Of a DNA stretch of 64,000 nt, positions 11,478 through 23,025 are shown piece by piece. The notes beneath the pieces are model-generated. The model was given only the letters and a program-made list of their open reading frames with translations. It had not been told where the DNA came from and searched no databases. How positions within the stretch are numbered: the stretch's first letter is position 1; the number at the start of each line of letters is the position of its first letter. Origin of the DNA: Brachypodium distachyon (lineage: Eukaryota; Streptophyta; Magnoliopsida; Poales; Poaceae). Location: assembly GCF_000005505.3 (NCBI RefSeq), contig NC_016132.3, positions 186,001 to 250,000 on the forward strand. The letters are read 5' to 3'. The translations under genes were made by a program, and so were the position numbers.

Positions 11478-11910
11478 TCACCGAAAATTGACTTGGCATT
11501 TTTTGACAAAACAAAAGCCAACGGCAATCGTCACGAAGCAAGGGAGGGTCGCCAGAAGGAAGCTGAAAACGTAGGTCATGACGCCGGTTCCGTCGTCGCC
11601 GTGGCCGTGGGTGCACTTGAGTTTGTCTATGGTGACCATGGCCGCAAACGCCTCCAGCACCAAGTAAACAACGAAGAGCAAAGCCTGCAAGCCGTCAAAT
11701 CAAGAGACAAAAGATCAATTAATTAATCCTTGTTTTGCGACATGCTGCAGGCAATTAATTAAGCTAGATAGTATAAATTTCACATACCACATGTAATGCG
11801 GAGGTACAATGCTCGGCCCGGCGACCGGCGACTTGCTGCGGCAGCTGCTGCTGCTCGATCTCCATGACTTGCTGCTGCTGCTGCGGCGGCGGCTGCTGCT
11901 GGTTCTCCAT
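11478..11910 (-). CDS. Small Gln-rich two-helix membrane protein (unknown family)
   Basis: Exon 1 (11910-11788) encodes a Gln/Pro-rich N-terminus (MENQQQPPPQQQQQ..., about 30 residues). It ends at CATGTG|GTATGTG and joins in phase 0 to exon 2 (11684-11478) after a GCAG acceptor, giving 109 residues. The junction lies inside a first hydrophobic helix (TSALHV plus ALLFVVYLVLEAFAAM). A short loop with KLKCTHGHGDDG follows, then a second helix (VMTYVFSFLLATLPCFVTIA) and a basic tail. I do not recognise the family. Support for reality comes from the second copy at 13564-13835, which keeps the same exon boundary and both helices. Topology with two helices and both ends on one side is inferred. It sits downstream of the DUF674 copy at 9691 on the opposite strand. 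Confidence 0.6.
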
Positions 11911-12825
11911 GTCGAGCGTCGTCGATGCTGAGAGTACGCAGCACGTAGTACTCCTCATCTTTATATATACATGTGAATATGTGTATCTTTGTCAAGTCTC
12001 AGGTTTGTTAATTTCTTGGACCTTGTGTAAATTAAAACTCTTATTTCCTAACAAAATTTGAACCTTCCGTGTATATAGTTCACATTTCCTAAGAACAATT
12101 TCGAGTCTTCCCCAAATACTAGTAGCTCGGATTTGTTACCGAAAACAAATTTGTACTAAGAATAAAGGATTTTGAAAACAATAACCCGACTGGGTCCGCC
12201 CCTGCATGCGGCCGCGTCGACCTTCCCCGTGACTTCGCCGCCGCCGTCCGGTGCCAACCATGCCGCCGCATCCCCCTCCCCCGTGACCCGCTCGCGCCGG
12301 CACTGCTCTGTGAGCACCTCCGCTGCGCCTGCGCCACCAGAAACACGGGATTTCGGGAGGAGGCGGGAATTCAGGGTGAGAGAGGAGGTCAAGAAAAGCT
12401 TCGCGCTGTCAAGGTGGTGCTCCAGAGGAAAACGGCAGGCTCGGGGAGCAGCAGGAACGGCGGCGTTATTCCCGAGAGAGATGCAGCTGGACGGCGCTTG
12501 GGTGACGTACGGCACATTCACTGACGTGTGGGACCAGACCCACGTGTCAGTGACTGCTAAGGCACGGGCCGTGCGGCACCGAAGCAACCTCCGATGCAGT
12601 TACCAGGTAGCATCAAGATGCAGCTCAAGCTGATACAGTTACTGCATATGATGTGGGCCCGAATCATTAACATGGCCAAACCAGCCATTTCAGGGTCATT
12701 TGTTACTTGTTAGTGTTGGCATCTTGGTTTACAGAGGCACCCGTCTTAGCTAACCTCTATTAAATGGCGCAAATCTGGCAGCCCCGATAATGCACAGGCC
12801 TGGGAAAGGGCCGATCGAGAGAGAC

Positions 12826-12888
12826 ATGACCGTACTACGTCCCACCAGGAGCCTCAAGCTGCTGGTGCAAGGCGCAAAGGCCCGTCTT
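12826..12888 (+). pseudogene. DUF674 N-terminal stub
   Basis: After an ATG at 12826 the frame reads TRSLKLLVQGAKAR, matching the TTSLKLLVDSKSQR start of the copy at 9691. The similarity then ends abruptly. The sequence that follows (from about 12945) aligns instead with the 3' flank of the 9691 copy (about 10645 on), so nearly the whole DUF674 gene was deleted from this duplicate. Confidence 0.6.
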
Positions 12889-13439
12889 GACTTCAGTTGG
12901 TCCTCAAGCATTCATATTTGTATTGGATTTGCTCTTAGTTCACGTGGATTTAGAAAATGGTAACTAGTGTTACTAGACTAGCTCTCTCTGCCTACAATGC
13001 CTCTCACCTGCCGGCATATTTGGGGGTTTTCTTGGATCAGTTGGCCTCAAGCATTCATATTTGTGTTGAAGACTCCCCTCGATCCATCAACCAACACTCG
13101 CGTCAAGAGATCGATTTAAGCTTATCGATCGAGTTGATCCAAGAGGAAATTTTGTATGCAAAGTTAGTCCATCCGATCTATCCAGTGCAAATTTGTTACG
13201 AGTCGTCTGTCAAAACGGGCAAATTGCTAGTATCTCCGTCCTTCATTAACATGTGCAGGAGGACTTTATTCGTTAAGATCAGATGCGCGTTTACGAAAGG
13301 ACACATACATAAAAAAGAGAGGTGATAGTCAGAACATTTAATTACTTCGTTCAAAGCAAGATAAAAAACATGCGATGGATAGTAAGAATTCTGGACACCG
13401 CGGAGATGGCCAAAGCAGTACGTAGGTAGAGCTGAGTGC

Positions 13440-13835
13440 TGGAGTACATATTATCATCGAAAATTGATTCGACACTTTTTTCAATACAGCAAACCACGGC
13501 AATTATAACAAAGGAAGGAAGGGTCGCCAGAAAGGTGCCGAAAACGTATGTCTTGACGCCAATTCAATCGTGGGTGCGCTTGACTTTATCTATGATGAAC
13601 GCGACCGCTACCGACTCCAGCAACAAGTAAGCGATCAAGAGGACAGCCTGCCGTGAAATTAAGAGACAAGATCAGTTTAATCGTTTGCGTGAAATTAAGA
13701 GACATGCTTTGCTCCAGGAAAATAGAGTAAATAAATTGTACCTACCAGACGTGCCAGAGTCGGGATGGAACAAGGGTGGCCCTCGTCCTCGACCATGTAG
13801 GCGGCGACGACGATGGCTTGCTGCTGGCTCTCCAT
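13440..13835 (-). pseudogene. Second copy of the small two-helix membrane protein gene, nonsense-truncated
   Basis: Exon 1 (13835-13746) encodes MESQQQAIVVAAYMVEDEG... (30 residues), shorter and less Gln-rich than the copy at 11478-11910. Exon 2 starts at 13647 with AVLLIAYLLLESVAVAFIIDKVKRTHD and meets TGA at 13564-13566. Past the stop the same frame continues with KTYVFGTFLATLPSFVIIAVV, the second helix of the paralogue, to about 13440. The nonsense codon falls where the relative has the His/Gly/Asp loop. Translation as it stands would give a single-helix peptide of about 57 residues. Confidence 0.6.
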
Positions 13836-14145
13836 GTCGATGCCGTCACAATGGCGATGGATGACTTTATATAGAGCTCCAGGTTTTTCTTCATTGTGCC
13901 TTCCGTAAAATGACACTGTCTAATAATATTATACATAATTCCTAACAAATTTTGGACCTTCTGTGTATAGTCTACATTTCCTAAAATAAATTTCGAGGCT
14001 TCCCCAAATACTACTAGCTCGGATTTCTTACAAACACAATAGGGCAGGTGAACCTTCCATATATAGTCAGGACTCAGGAGCAGAGTTGAATGATTTTCAC
14101 GGAATATGGCTCAAGATCCATGTCACACAGTCATCATCTGCAAAT

Positions 14146-14230
14146 CACTACCGGAAAGACGTGATTTGTCGTGTGCCCTCGGCTTTGCCGGAGCCTTTTC
14201 TTCGTGCACACGGCAAAGCTGGATTTGCCG
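14146..14230. mobile_element. CACTA-type transposon end (fragment)
   Basis: CACTACCGG at 14146 is followed by forms of the tggcaaa/ttgccg(tgtgc) subterminal repeat in both orientations (ttgtcgtgtgcc, ggctttgccg, cacggcaaag, tttgccgag). This arrangement is typical of Triticeae CACTA termini. No second end or transposase was found, so it is a solo end or a very short derivative. Confidence 0.5.
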
Positions 14231-14484
14231 AGAGCCTAGCTCACCCAACTCTAATTCTACAATGATACAATTGTTGGCAGCCCAAATTTATTTGTGTGAC
14301 ATTGATGCAGGCAGATCTGGTGACATCTGAAGGGCGACCAATCATCTTCCATGCTCAAGAAAATCTCATAAACAAAACCTCGTTCTCTACATGTAAAGAG
14401 AGAATGTCCTGGAAGAGATCAAATTCCAGGAGTATACTGTAGCTGTTCCTAGATAACTTTGCCCCTAAGCTATGAACAATTTGG

Positions 14485-17400
14485 TCACGGAGCATGTAGG
14501 CCGAGATCCTTCAATTGCTGAGGATCCACAGGAGATGGCGCTTTGGTGAGTGAACATTGAGCAGTCGTGGTCTTCGGGAAAGCTATCACATCCCGGATTG
14601 AACTTTCGCAAGCCAAAAGCATCACTAACCGATCCAACCCATAAGCAATTCCTCCTGCCAAAAGAGGAGGACAGGTGACATTCTGTTTAATATTCTAGCT
14701 GTAGCTCTACTTTAGTAAAAGTAAAACAAAAACATAAAAAAAGATACAAGATAATGCACAATAAATAAGTAGGCGCTAGTCTTTATTCAAGCAGCCTAGA
14801 TCCAGAAATCATATAATGGTATGGATATAGCAAGGAACAAGATTGCTCCCACTTTGAGAGAGAAAACGCTGAAGCAAGGTTGCTTCGGAAATGCTCTTGT
14901 TTGAGAAACAGCAGTTTAATGAAACATAGAAGCAGTGTCAAAAAGGAATGTTCAGTTGCTAGCCACAATCTTAAACTAAAGAACATATAATGAGACAAGT
15001 GGTTTAAGATATCATACCATGCGGAGGAGCACCCATGTCGAAACACTCCAAAAGGTAACCAAATTTTTCCTCTGCCTGCATCGAATATTTGGGATATGAA
15101 GTTTGTCCCGAGAAAAGAGCATAACTAAATATAGCATATTGGCGGAACGGACAATCATGAACATAATGTGGATAAAGGACTGATATGTTACAGAGGATTC
15201 CGAGTTCACACAATATAACTCCATTCAGAGATCACTTATATAATTTTGCCCATGTTATAACAAACATCCTAAATTAAGTGGCCTAAAAGAAACATTTTTT
15301 AATCTTGACATCACTTGTCAATTTGATTGACTTATCGCTAAGAGAGTCGGACAAAAGACAAACCTGTTCAGGTGAGATACCGATGATCTCAAATATTCTT
15401 TGTTGCACATCACTTTTGTAGATCCTCAAACTGCCTCCTCCGATCTACCAATAACAGGACAGAACATCAGATGCACATTACGATTTCAACTCTGTTTCTA
15501 CATCATAGCTCATTGCAATTTGCATAGGTGGCAGTAGTACATGCAGATATATGCAGCTAAACTTATTATTGATATATAAAGATTAACATTTGACACTCAG
15601 CAGAATCAGTCATTTATAACAGAAAAGGTCATTAACTCAAGCAAGCAACCAGCTTTATAAAAGCATTTTAGGATGCGTTTGGTAACGGTGCCGGCTGGGT
15701 TGGGTCGGCCCAATCCTATTTTCTTTGCGTTTGGCTCGCTAGATGGGCTTGAGCGGAGCGGCCCAGGATGGGATTTCTTCCTAAAAAGCTGATCCGCGTC
15801 AGCTCGTCAAAATTTGTGGAATCACACGGCCGCCGGCGGTTTCGCTTCGCCCTGACCGGAGCGGGAACCAAACAGATCCTTAGTGTCCAAACCTGTCTGC
15901 CGGGACAATATGGTACGAATATTTATCATCTGAAACTCAGAACCATATGCTAATACAAATATAACGCCAAAAAAGGTAAAGCAGTGTTTTACAGCAATAC
16001 GAAATTATCATAATATGCAGAAAACTACTAAATTATATTGAATTTTGATGCATATCACATATCGGTATGTCCCACTCCATGTTTGGCTGTTTGAGGTATC
16101 ATGACTATTTATCAAAGATAATATATACAAAAACTCTTCAGGTAAGCGGTGACAAACTTGAACTTCAGTGTAATATAGATTCGAACAGATTGAAACATCG
16201 AAACAATGCATTAAGCTAAACCTGAGTAAACACTTCAAAATAGAATCAGGAAGTACCTCAACCCCATTGTAAATCATATCATAAGCCAGGGCACGAGCTG
16301 AAGGTAGATCATTCATATCTTCAGGATTTGGTGCGGTGAAAGGATGGTGTAGAGCCTTGTTCAAAAGGGGAAAAAACATTTCGGTGTTTTAACAGTAGAA
16401 TTAGAATATATACCTCCTATAATTTTTGGGTACAAACTAAAAGACTGACCTCATATCTCTGCTCATCACTGTTCCATTCAAACATTGGAAAGTCTGTCAC
16501 CCAAAGAATTGAGTGTGCTGACTGGCATAAAAAAAAGGAAAAAAGGGTGATAAGCACAAAGAAAACAGAAGCAGATACTGTTCAGCATCTGCGGTGTTTC
16601 AACTTTCAACAATATGCCATGAGGACATGCACAGAATATATTGACAGTACAAGAACGAACATTCTTTGGTTGGGAAACTCACCGTGTCTATCACTTCCAA
16701 CTTATGAGCAATAAATAATCTTAACCTGCCAAGAATTTGATTAGCTGTTGATTGCTCGCCCAGGGCAAACAGGATAAGATCACCTGCTTTTGCATCTAAA
16801 AGTTCCAACAGCTGTTCTTTCTTTTCAGGTTTCAGAGTTGACACAAGCGGACCAATTCCTTCAAGCTCCCCTGTTGTACAAATATAAAAATAAACATACA
16901 GCATTTGCTGCCAGATAAAAACTTTGTCTATAAAGAGGGATTGTTTTGCCTTTTACCATTATCCATAACTTTGAGGAAAGGCAGGCCCTTAGCTCCAGCT
17001 TTGGATGCTTCAGCATAAACAGTTCCCTTCTTCAGGTCAGTGTTTGAAAAAACTTTGGCACCACCAGGCACAGACAATGCCTTTATTACACCACCATTTT
17101 CTAATGTATCTGCGAAAACCTTGAAGCTACTGCCCAAAAATACATCACTAGCCTGCATTTGACAGAACAACATTGAAGTTAATATGGAAGTAATAAGCCT
17201 AGAAAAGGATTTTTAGCATAAGTTTTGCATGTAAGCTGCAATGCAAATGAAGCATCTAAATCTAAATTACATCCCACTAAGAAATACAAAACAATATAAT
17301 ACTACTGATAGTACTAGCCGTGAATTTATGATAGCTTCTGTTTAGAATATATAAAAACGGGATAGGGAATAGCCCCTTGTTCAAAAATAATTTGGCAATT

Positions 17401-20400
17401 TGTGGTAGTAATTAACTAATTAAGTAGATAACTAGGTATCACTGAGGTCATGCTGCAGAAAGTTAAAGGTCCTTACATCTTTTAGCTCCCAGTCAAACCG
17501 AAGGTCAGGCCTGTCTGTGCCATAACAATTCATTGCCTCCGCGTAGGTAAGCCTTGGAAAACATTTTGGAAGCTTGATATCTCCCACCTCTTGAAATATC
17601 TGCAATATAAATTTACCATAGCTCAATGACTCAATCAACCATGAAGGCAATGGTAGCTCAAGAAAAAGAGGGCTCATTTTCTGAACAATGAACTAAGAGC
17701 CTGACTACTGCTAACGGTATAATGCTCGGTAACTAAACTACAGTATGCGCATACAGTTGCGGTTCGTACAACCTCCTGAGAACTATAAAAAAAGTACCAA
17801 ATTGCGTAACCTTTCAAACTAGGCATTTCACTTACAGACAAGGATGACAAGATATGTGTGCCAAGAAGAAAAAAAGAGGGCGGAAATATAAAGGTCAAAA
17901 CCAACATACATGTATCATCAACTCTTCATTCAACTTCAACATATCCTCCATTGATGTAAAGGCAATCTCCATATCGAGTTGTGTAAATTCTGGTTGCCTA
18001 TCTGCACGCAGATCTTCGTCCCGGAAGCATCTGCCATGAAGCAGCTCAGTGAAAAAAGATAATCATGCTAGACAGCTTTTCAGACTATACTAGTTCATTG
18101 GTTCAGTAATAAAATGAGGAAAATCAAGAATTCAGCTAAGGCTACAAAAATGAAGATGATTTGCTACTTTGGCATAGGGAAAAAAATGCCAGCCTGATAA
18201 TATAATCCATGCGGAGTGTAAAAACACAATTACATCTGTGAAACAACACCCGGGCTTTTAAACATGCTACACAATTACCTTGCGATCTGAAAATATTTTT
18301 CAAAGCCAGACGCCATCAACATTTGCTTGAACAACTGAGGACTTTGAGGAAGAGCAAAGCATGTTCCTGGCTTCAGAAATCATATTGGAGGAAATCAGAG
18401 GAACAGGAAGAATTTAAAAGGCAATAAGGCTGGACATTTATGTAAGAACGTACTAGAGAGCAGTGCATGTCTTAGTCTACCTCCAAGATAGTTTGCGCAA
18501 ATATATCTATTGCAACTTTTAAAAGAAAAGTAGACAACTCAACTCAAAAGTAACTTTAACAATCAGAATATCAGCCATCAACAAGAAATAACTAACTATG
18601 TCCATCTCCTGGAAGGTGATTGTACTCAATAGTGGTAAGAGATTGATACTTGAGAAGGCTATTTTTACAGTAAAGCACTCAAATATGACAGCAGTAGTCA
18701 TTAGATCTTCCAATATTAAATAGGCTAAGAGAACAGAGCAAAGAGAATCATGTGAAGGCGAAGAAACAACCATGTTATGTAATTGTTTTTGAAAAGAGGT
18801 GGAAAAGGTGCAGAGATTATTCACCTGGACTCTTGAAGGTACAAGATAGTCCCGAGCACCTTCTGGTGTAGACTTGGATAAAATTGGAGTCTCAATCTAC
18901 CTTGGAACATGTAGTAACTTTAGATGAAACATAATAGAAATGATAAGCTGAGAGATGTATACGCTCCAGACATTGCAAAGGAAGATATACTGGTAGTCAC
19001 TTTAATGCCTTAAAATCTCACGACTTGTCACATCTATTTTGACCAATTCATGCAATTTCCATCAACGAAATGTACTACTGGTGATGACATGATAATCATC
19101 CTTATGTACCCAGTAAGAAAACAGATAATTCATTAAACACGTGTTATTAGACGTTCGAGAATCAGTACCACCAGAGTACAAGTAGAACTCTTGGCACTAT
19201 ATTACAAGAGAAACTATCTTGACTTTTCTGTTGCAGTTGATCTTAAGAATAGGACCACCAATATACTGCATGTCAAAATGAAAACGGCAAGCATATAAAG
19301 ACATGTAGGCACGAAACCACAGCATAAAATGATCAGTAGACATAACCAGCATGCCTCAACAAAACCATGTCTATCCTCCAATTAGAAAACGACAAGCATA
19401 TAAAGTACCAAAGCATGAAATAGTCAGCAGATATAACGAGCATACCTCAACAAAATCATGTCTATCCTCCAAGTAACGACGAACGTGCTTAATTACTTTA
19501 TGGCGCAATCTCAAGTTTGACTGCATTTGTGGTCGACGTAAGTCAAGCACCCTAAATCTACAATATTTAAGAAGGGCAGTCACAAAAAAGACAGTCATTA
19601 CTTAAAATGAGAGCAACTGAACACGTAATTCAACTAAATCCAAGCATGACGGACTAGAGGTAAACTGGTAACCTAAAGCACTGAACACAGGAAGGGGCAA
19701 GAACAAGGAAATTGACTTTAGGAAATAGGAGTATTCATATCTTTGGGCAGGAATTGTTCTAACTAGAGAGAAGTTGTGTTTGAAACATGGAATCATTACA
19801 TGTAATGAGAAATTAATAATGTGGTTGTAGTATAGCACTGCAGTAGAACACATTGTCCAGCAGATTCAAAAGGGCGGTTTGACAGGTTACAGTATGACAT
19901 TCACATAACCTGCTACAAGCAAATCATGATCCATCTGATCACAAAAAACTATCTACAGAGCTGAATCTCAAAAATATCCACCATGATACCAATGTTGTAT
20001 CACCCTAATGAGAGATACTGAAAGAACAAGGATCCAAACATTATAGCAATAGACATGGTTAAGTGCGTATTAGTGACCGAACTGAATATTTGGTTATTTC
20101 AAAGTGCATGATAAATCTATATCCCTTTGCAGGAGAGTTAACGCCTTCTCAAGTTATATGCTCCCAAGTCCCGATAGTCCGTGCCATATATGGCAAAAGT
20201 GGTTGACTATGCCTAAGTTCCCCAAGCATTATCTTCGTGCCTAATAACTTATATGCAGCTCTAGATGTGCCACCTAATCAGATTGTTACACAAACTTGAT
20301 AAATTTAAGCACTTGTTAGCCAATAACCCCCTGCTAGATTTTTTGGGGATTCAACCAAATATTCTTCCATGTACTTAACAATATGCCAATGAAAAAATAT

Positions 20401-22166
20401 GCAGAGAACGCTGATTGTGCTTGTCTTACCTCAATCTGACTTCTTCTGGAAATTTCTCTTTTACAGTATCAGCAGTAGTGACTGGAAAAGGTAGTGAACG
20501 AGTTACAGAGTTCAGCACCAATATATGATCTGCAACAACCTTCAAGGTGGAGCATAACAACATAATTAGAAAAGCATGTTGCCTTCTGGAGGAACACAAA
20601 ACAAAGATAGAAAAGCTCATGGCAGTTAAAGGAAACAATTAGTAGAGCAGTAAAACTACGATTAATGTTGTTACATACTGCATGTTCAGATACGTGACAG
20701 TCGATTTTTTGAACTGGAGCCATGATCCCCGTTCCATTACGATCAACAGAAGTAACAGTGTCTTACAGTTTGGAACAGAAAGAAAAGAATTGTCACACAA
20801 ACAGCTTTTGGGAAGAATAAAAATTACATCCTAAGGCTGATCTCTAACAGCAGTTTGTAACTTTTCTATACTAGATTGTTTAAATTTCAAATTCTAACTA
20901 TGTTTAAGTAACTCTAGCTCCATCCACCCCCAAAAAAGTTAAAAAAAAGTAACATAAGACCAATCAATACCTCTATAGCCCCAGTCTTCATCTCTGTGTT
21001 GATGGCTTCTGTCGGGCGTGGGCGCACCACCCCCTCAACAGAAACCACTGATTCCACTCTCAGCTTGTTCACAACAGCATATACTTCAGGGTACTCTGGC
21101 AAGGTTGCCACCTACAGAAAGAGTAGAATAACCCACTGGGATTGAGATCACCCAACAGCGAACAATAATGACAGAAAACATCAACAAGTAGAGCAGGTAA
21201 CCATGTAAGAATTATCACTCTACCAGCCACTGCAAAGAATTTTTTTTCGCATGAGCCACAACAGAATGGAGTAACAATCACTAGAAATGCACTACTAATG
21301 AGGTTATATATACTTTTTTTTGCCTGTAGAAGTTACCTGATCTCTCAACATCAGTAAATAGAGAATTCATGTTTGTGAAAACAAAATATTCAGGACAATT
21401 GCTATTGCATCAGTATTGAGTACCGCTACCCTATCGCCATTTGTTGACTACAAACATTTGATAAAATCACCCGAAAGAACAGTAGCTAGTTATAGCGCTA
21501 TGATGTACACCACTAACTTGCTGATACAACAGAACACTCCAAATGACACAAATGGAGCAAAGAAAGCTTAAGTGAAAAAAAAATGTGATGTCATCAACTA
21601 TTCTACTATGCCTAGGATATCTATAGGGAAGCAGGAACTACATTGTTGTAATCATGAATTTACGAGAAGGAGATCATGAAATTAATCACCAGCCCACGGC
21701 AGCTAAAAGCATGGCAACCGGAGCAGCAAACAAGTAATGGCCAATTACTAACAGCACTCACGGCATTAAAGCGCAAATGGATCACCTGAACCATGCCGGA
21801 GGAATCACGGAGGGTGAGGAAAGTGAGGCCGGCGTGGGTGCGGCGGAGAGCGACCCAGCCGCAGAGCCGCACCCGGCGGCCGGCGTCGCCCGCGCCGAGG
21901 TCGCCGCACAGCGCGTCCCGCCGAGGCCACTGAAGCGGCTGCATCCTCTCCAGCTTCGCCTCCGCCGCGGGAAGCGCCGCCTCCTCGGGTGCGGTCGCCG
22001 CATCGGTGGCTAGGGTTCGGAGCGTGGGCGGGGAGCAGGAGGGGACCGAGGTGGAGCCGGAGAGCAGAAGGAGGCGGCGGAGGTGCGAGGCGGGGGGCCT
22101 TCGGTTGACCGGCTTCAGGCGGGAGAGGAGGGAGAGCGGCGAGGCGCGGAGGAAGGAGGACGCCAT
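14485..22166 (-). CDS. Aspartate--tRNA ligase, bacterial type (chloroplast/mitochondrion), 15 exons
   Basis: Exons on the minus strand: 22166-21786, 21111-20971, 20539-20430, 19557-19446, 18896-18825, 18370-18279, 18030-17910, 17599-17477, 17152-16957, 16870-16683, 16521-16450, 16355-16257, 15444-15364, 15075-15018, 14654-14485. All junctions are GT-AG and phases agree, giving 671 residues. The enzyme charges tRNA(Asp) with aspartate. Residues 1 to about 65 are Ser/Arg/Leu-rich like an organelle transit peptide, followed by the OB-fold anticodon-binding domain. Motif 2 reads [14 protein letters not shown] (about 305-318). The GAD insertion domain spans about 385-512, which marks the bacterial subtype. 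Motif 3 is GIAYGLDR (617-624). For exon 11 the acceptor at 16522 keeps frame, whereas the next AG, four bases on, would give a stop. The start is 860 bp from the divergent kinase gene at 23026. No frame breaks were seen. Confidence 0.93.
15668..15882. mobile_element. Tourist-like MITE (PIF/Harbinger) in an aspartyl-tRNA synthetase intron
   Basis: The element spans 15671-15879 (209 bp) and is flanked by TTA on both sides (15668-15670 and 15880-15882), the target duplication of PIF/Harbinger elements. The ends are imperfect inverted repeats: GGATGCGTTTGGT on the left and the complement of ACCAAACAGATCC on the right. It lies inside the 812-bp intron between exons 12 and 13, well away from the splice sites. 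Confidence 0.75.
19280..19473 (-). repeat. About 95-bp tandem duplication covering an exon end
   Basis: The segment around 19384-19473, which includes the last 28 or so bases of aspartyl-tRNA synthetase exon 4 and its donor, is repeated imperfectly at about 19280-19378 inside the following intron. Both contain (a/c)aagcatataaag... and end in gcctcaacaaaa(t/c)catgtctatcctcca. In the intronic copy the donor would be GAG|GCATGC instead of GAG|GTATGC. Confidence 0.65.
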
Positions 22167-23025
22167 TGGAGGCGATCAGAAGAAGGAAGCAGATGAGGAA
22201 GAAGAGATGGGCTGCTGGGTATCTGAACTCTCAAGTAGTACTCCAGCAGATAGAATACGCCTTCCAGTGCGGTTTACGCACTCCACAAAATCCGCCTTCC
22301 TTTAAACTTGTTGTCTTGTTGAGTTTGACCTTCGGAACTTTGAATTTCGATACGGCGCCACAGAACATACATATCCATCACACACAGATGGCACTTCTTT
22401 GATGCCTGAACCAATTTGAATTGAATTGCCACGAAAACGCAGACCGGAATCGTGCTCCTTCGCAGACACTACTCAAGTCTCGGCAGAAATTCACTACATT
22501 GCCGATAAATGCGCAAAGTTTCACTATATTCCGTGCAAGTTCGAGGAGCAGTGGAGATGATGATAACCTCTTGTTTCTTTTTTTCCTAAAAAGAAGGAAT
22601 GCTTTCTCTTACAAGGGCAAGTTTGAAAAGGTAAACACAATCGGTTGGCCCTGGCTTGACCACATCAATCAACCTGACAAAAGTCAATAATAGAAGCTAA
22701 ACAGTAGAGGCATCATCAAAGAGTGTGGCTCATGTCACTGTCCTCCACGGCATGTCCTTGTCGATACTGGTACAGCCGGAAGCCATCAAGGCTCTTCCCA
22801 GTCTACAGATTGGCAGATGGTCATCAGCATTCAGCACCTCTGGAAAATTCTGCAGCATTGAACATTTGATCAAGTCAAAAAGAAGACAGTGGACGTATAG
22901 ATCATATAAGGAATAGCAGGGCATTGTTGAAAAGCAAGCACGCATGACCAAGACTCCAAGAGTATCCTCTCAAAGAAAAGAAAATAGACTTAAGAGTATC
23001 CGAAGCAACCAAAACTGGAATCAGT
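22167..23025. other. Divergent spacer between aspartyl-tRNA synthetase and kinase A
   Basis: This 859-bp spacer must hold both 5' flanks. The part nearest the synthetase (22167-22360) resembles DNA just beyond the chimeric fragment at 32.3-32.45 kb (shared gaatacgccttcc and a similar ttcgaattt...ggcgcca block). I see no other gene. Confidence 0.4.
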
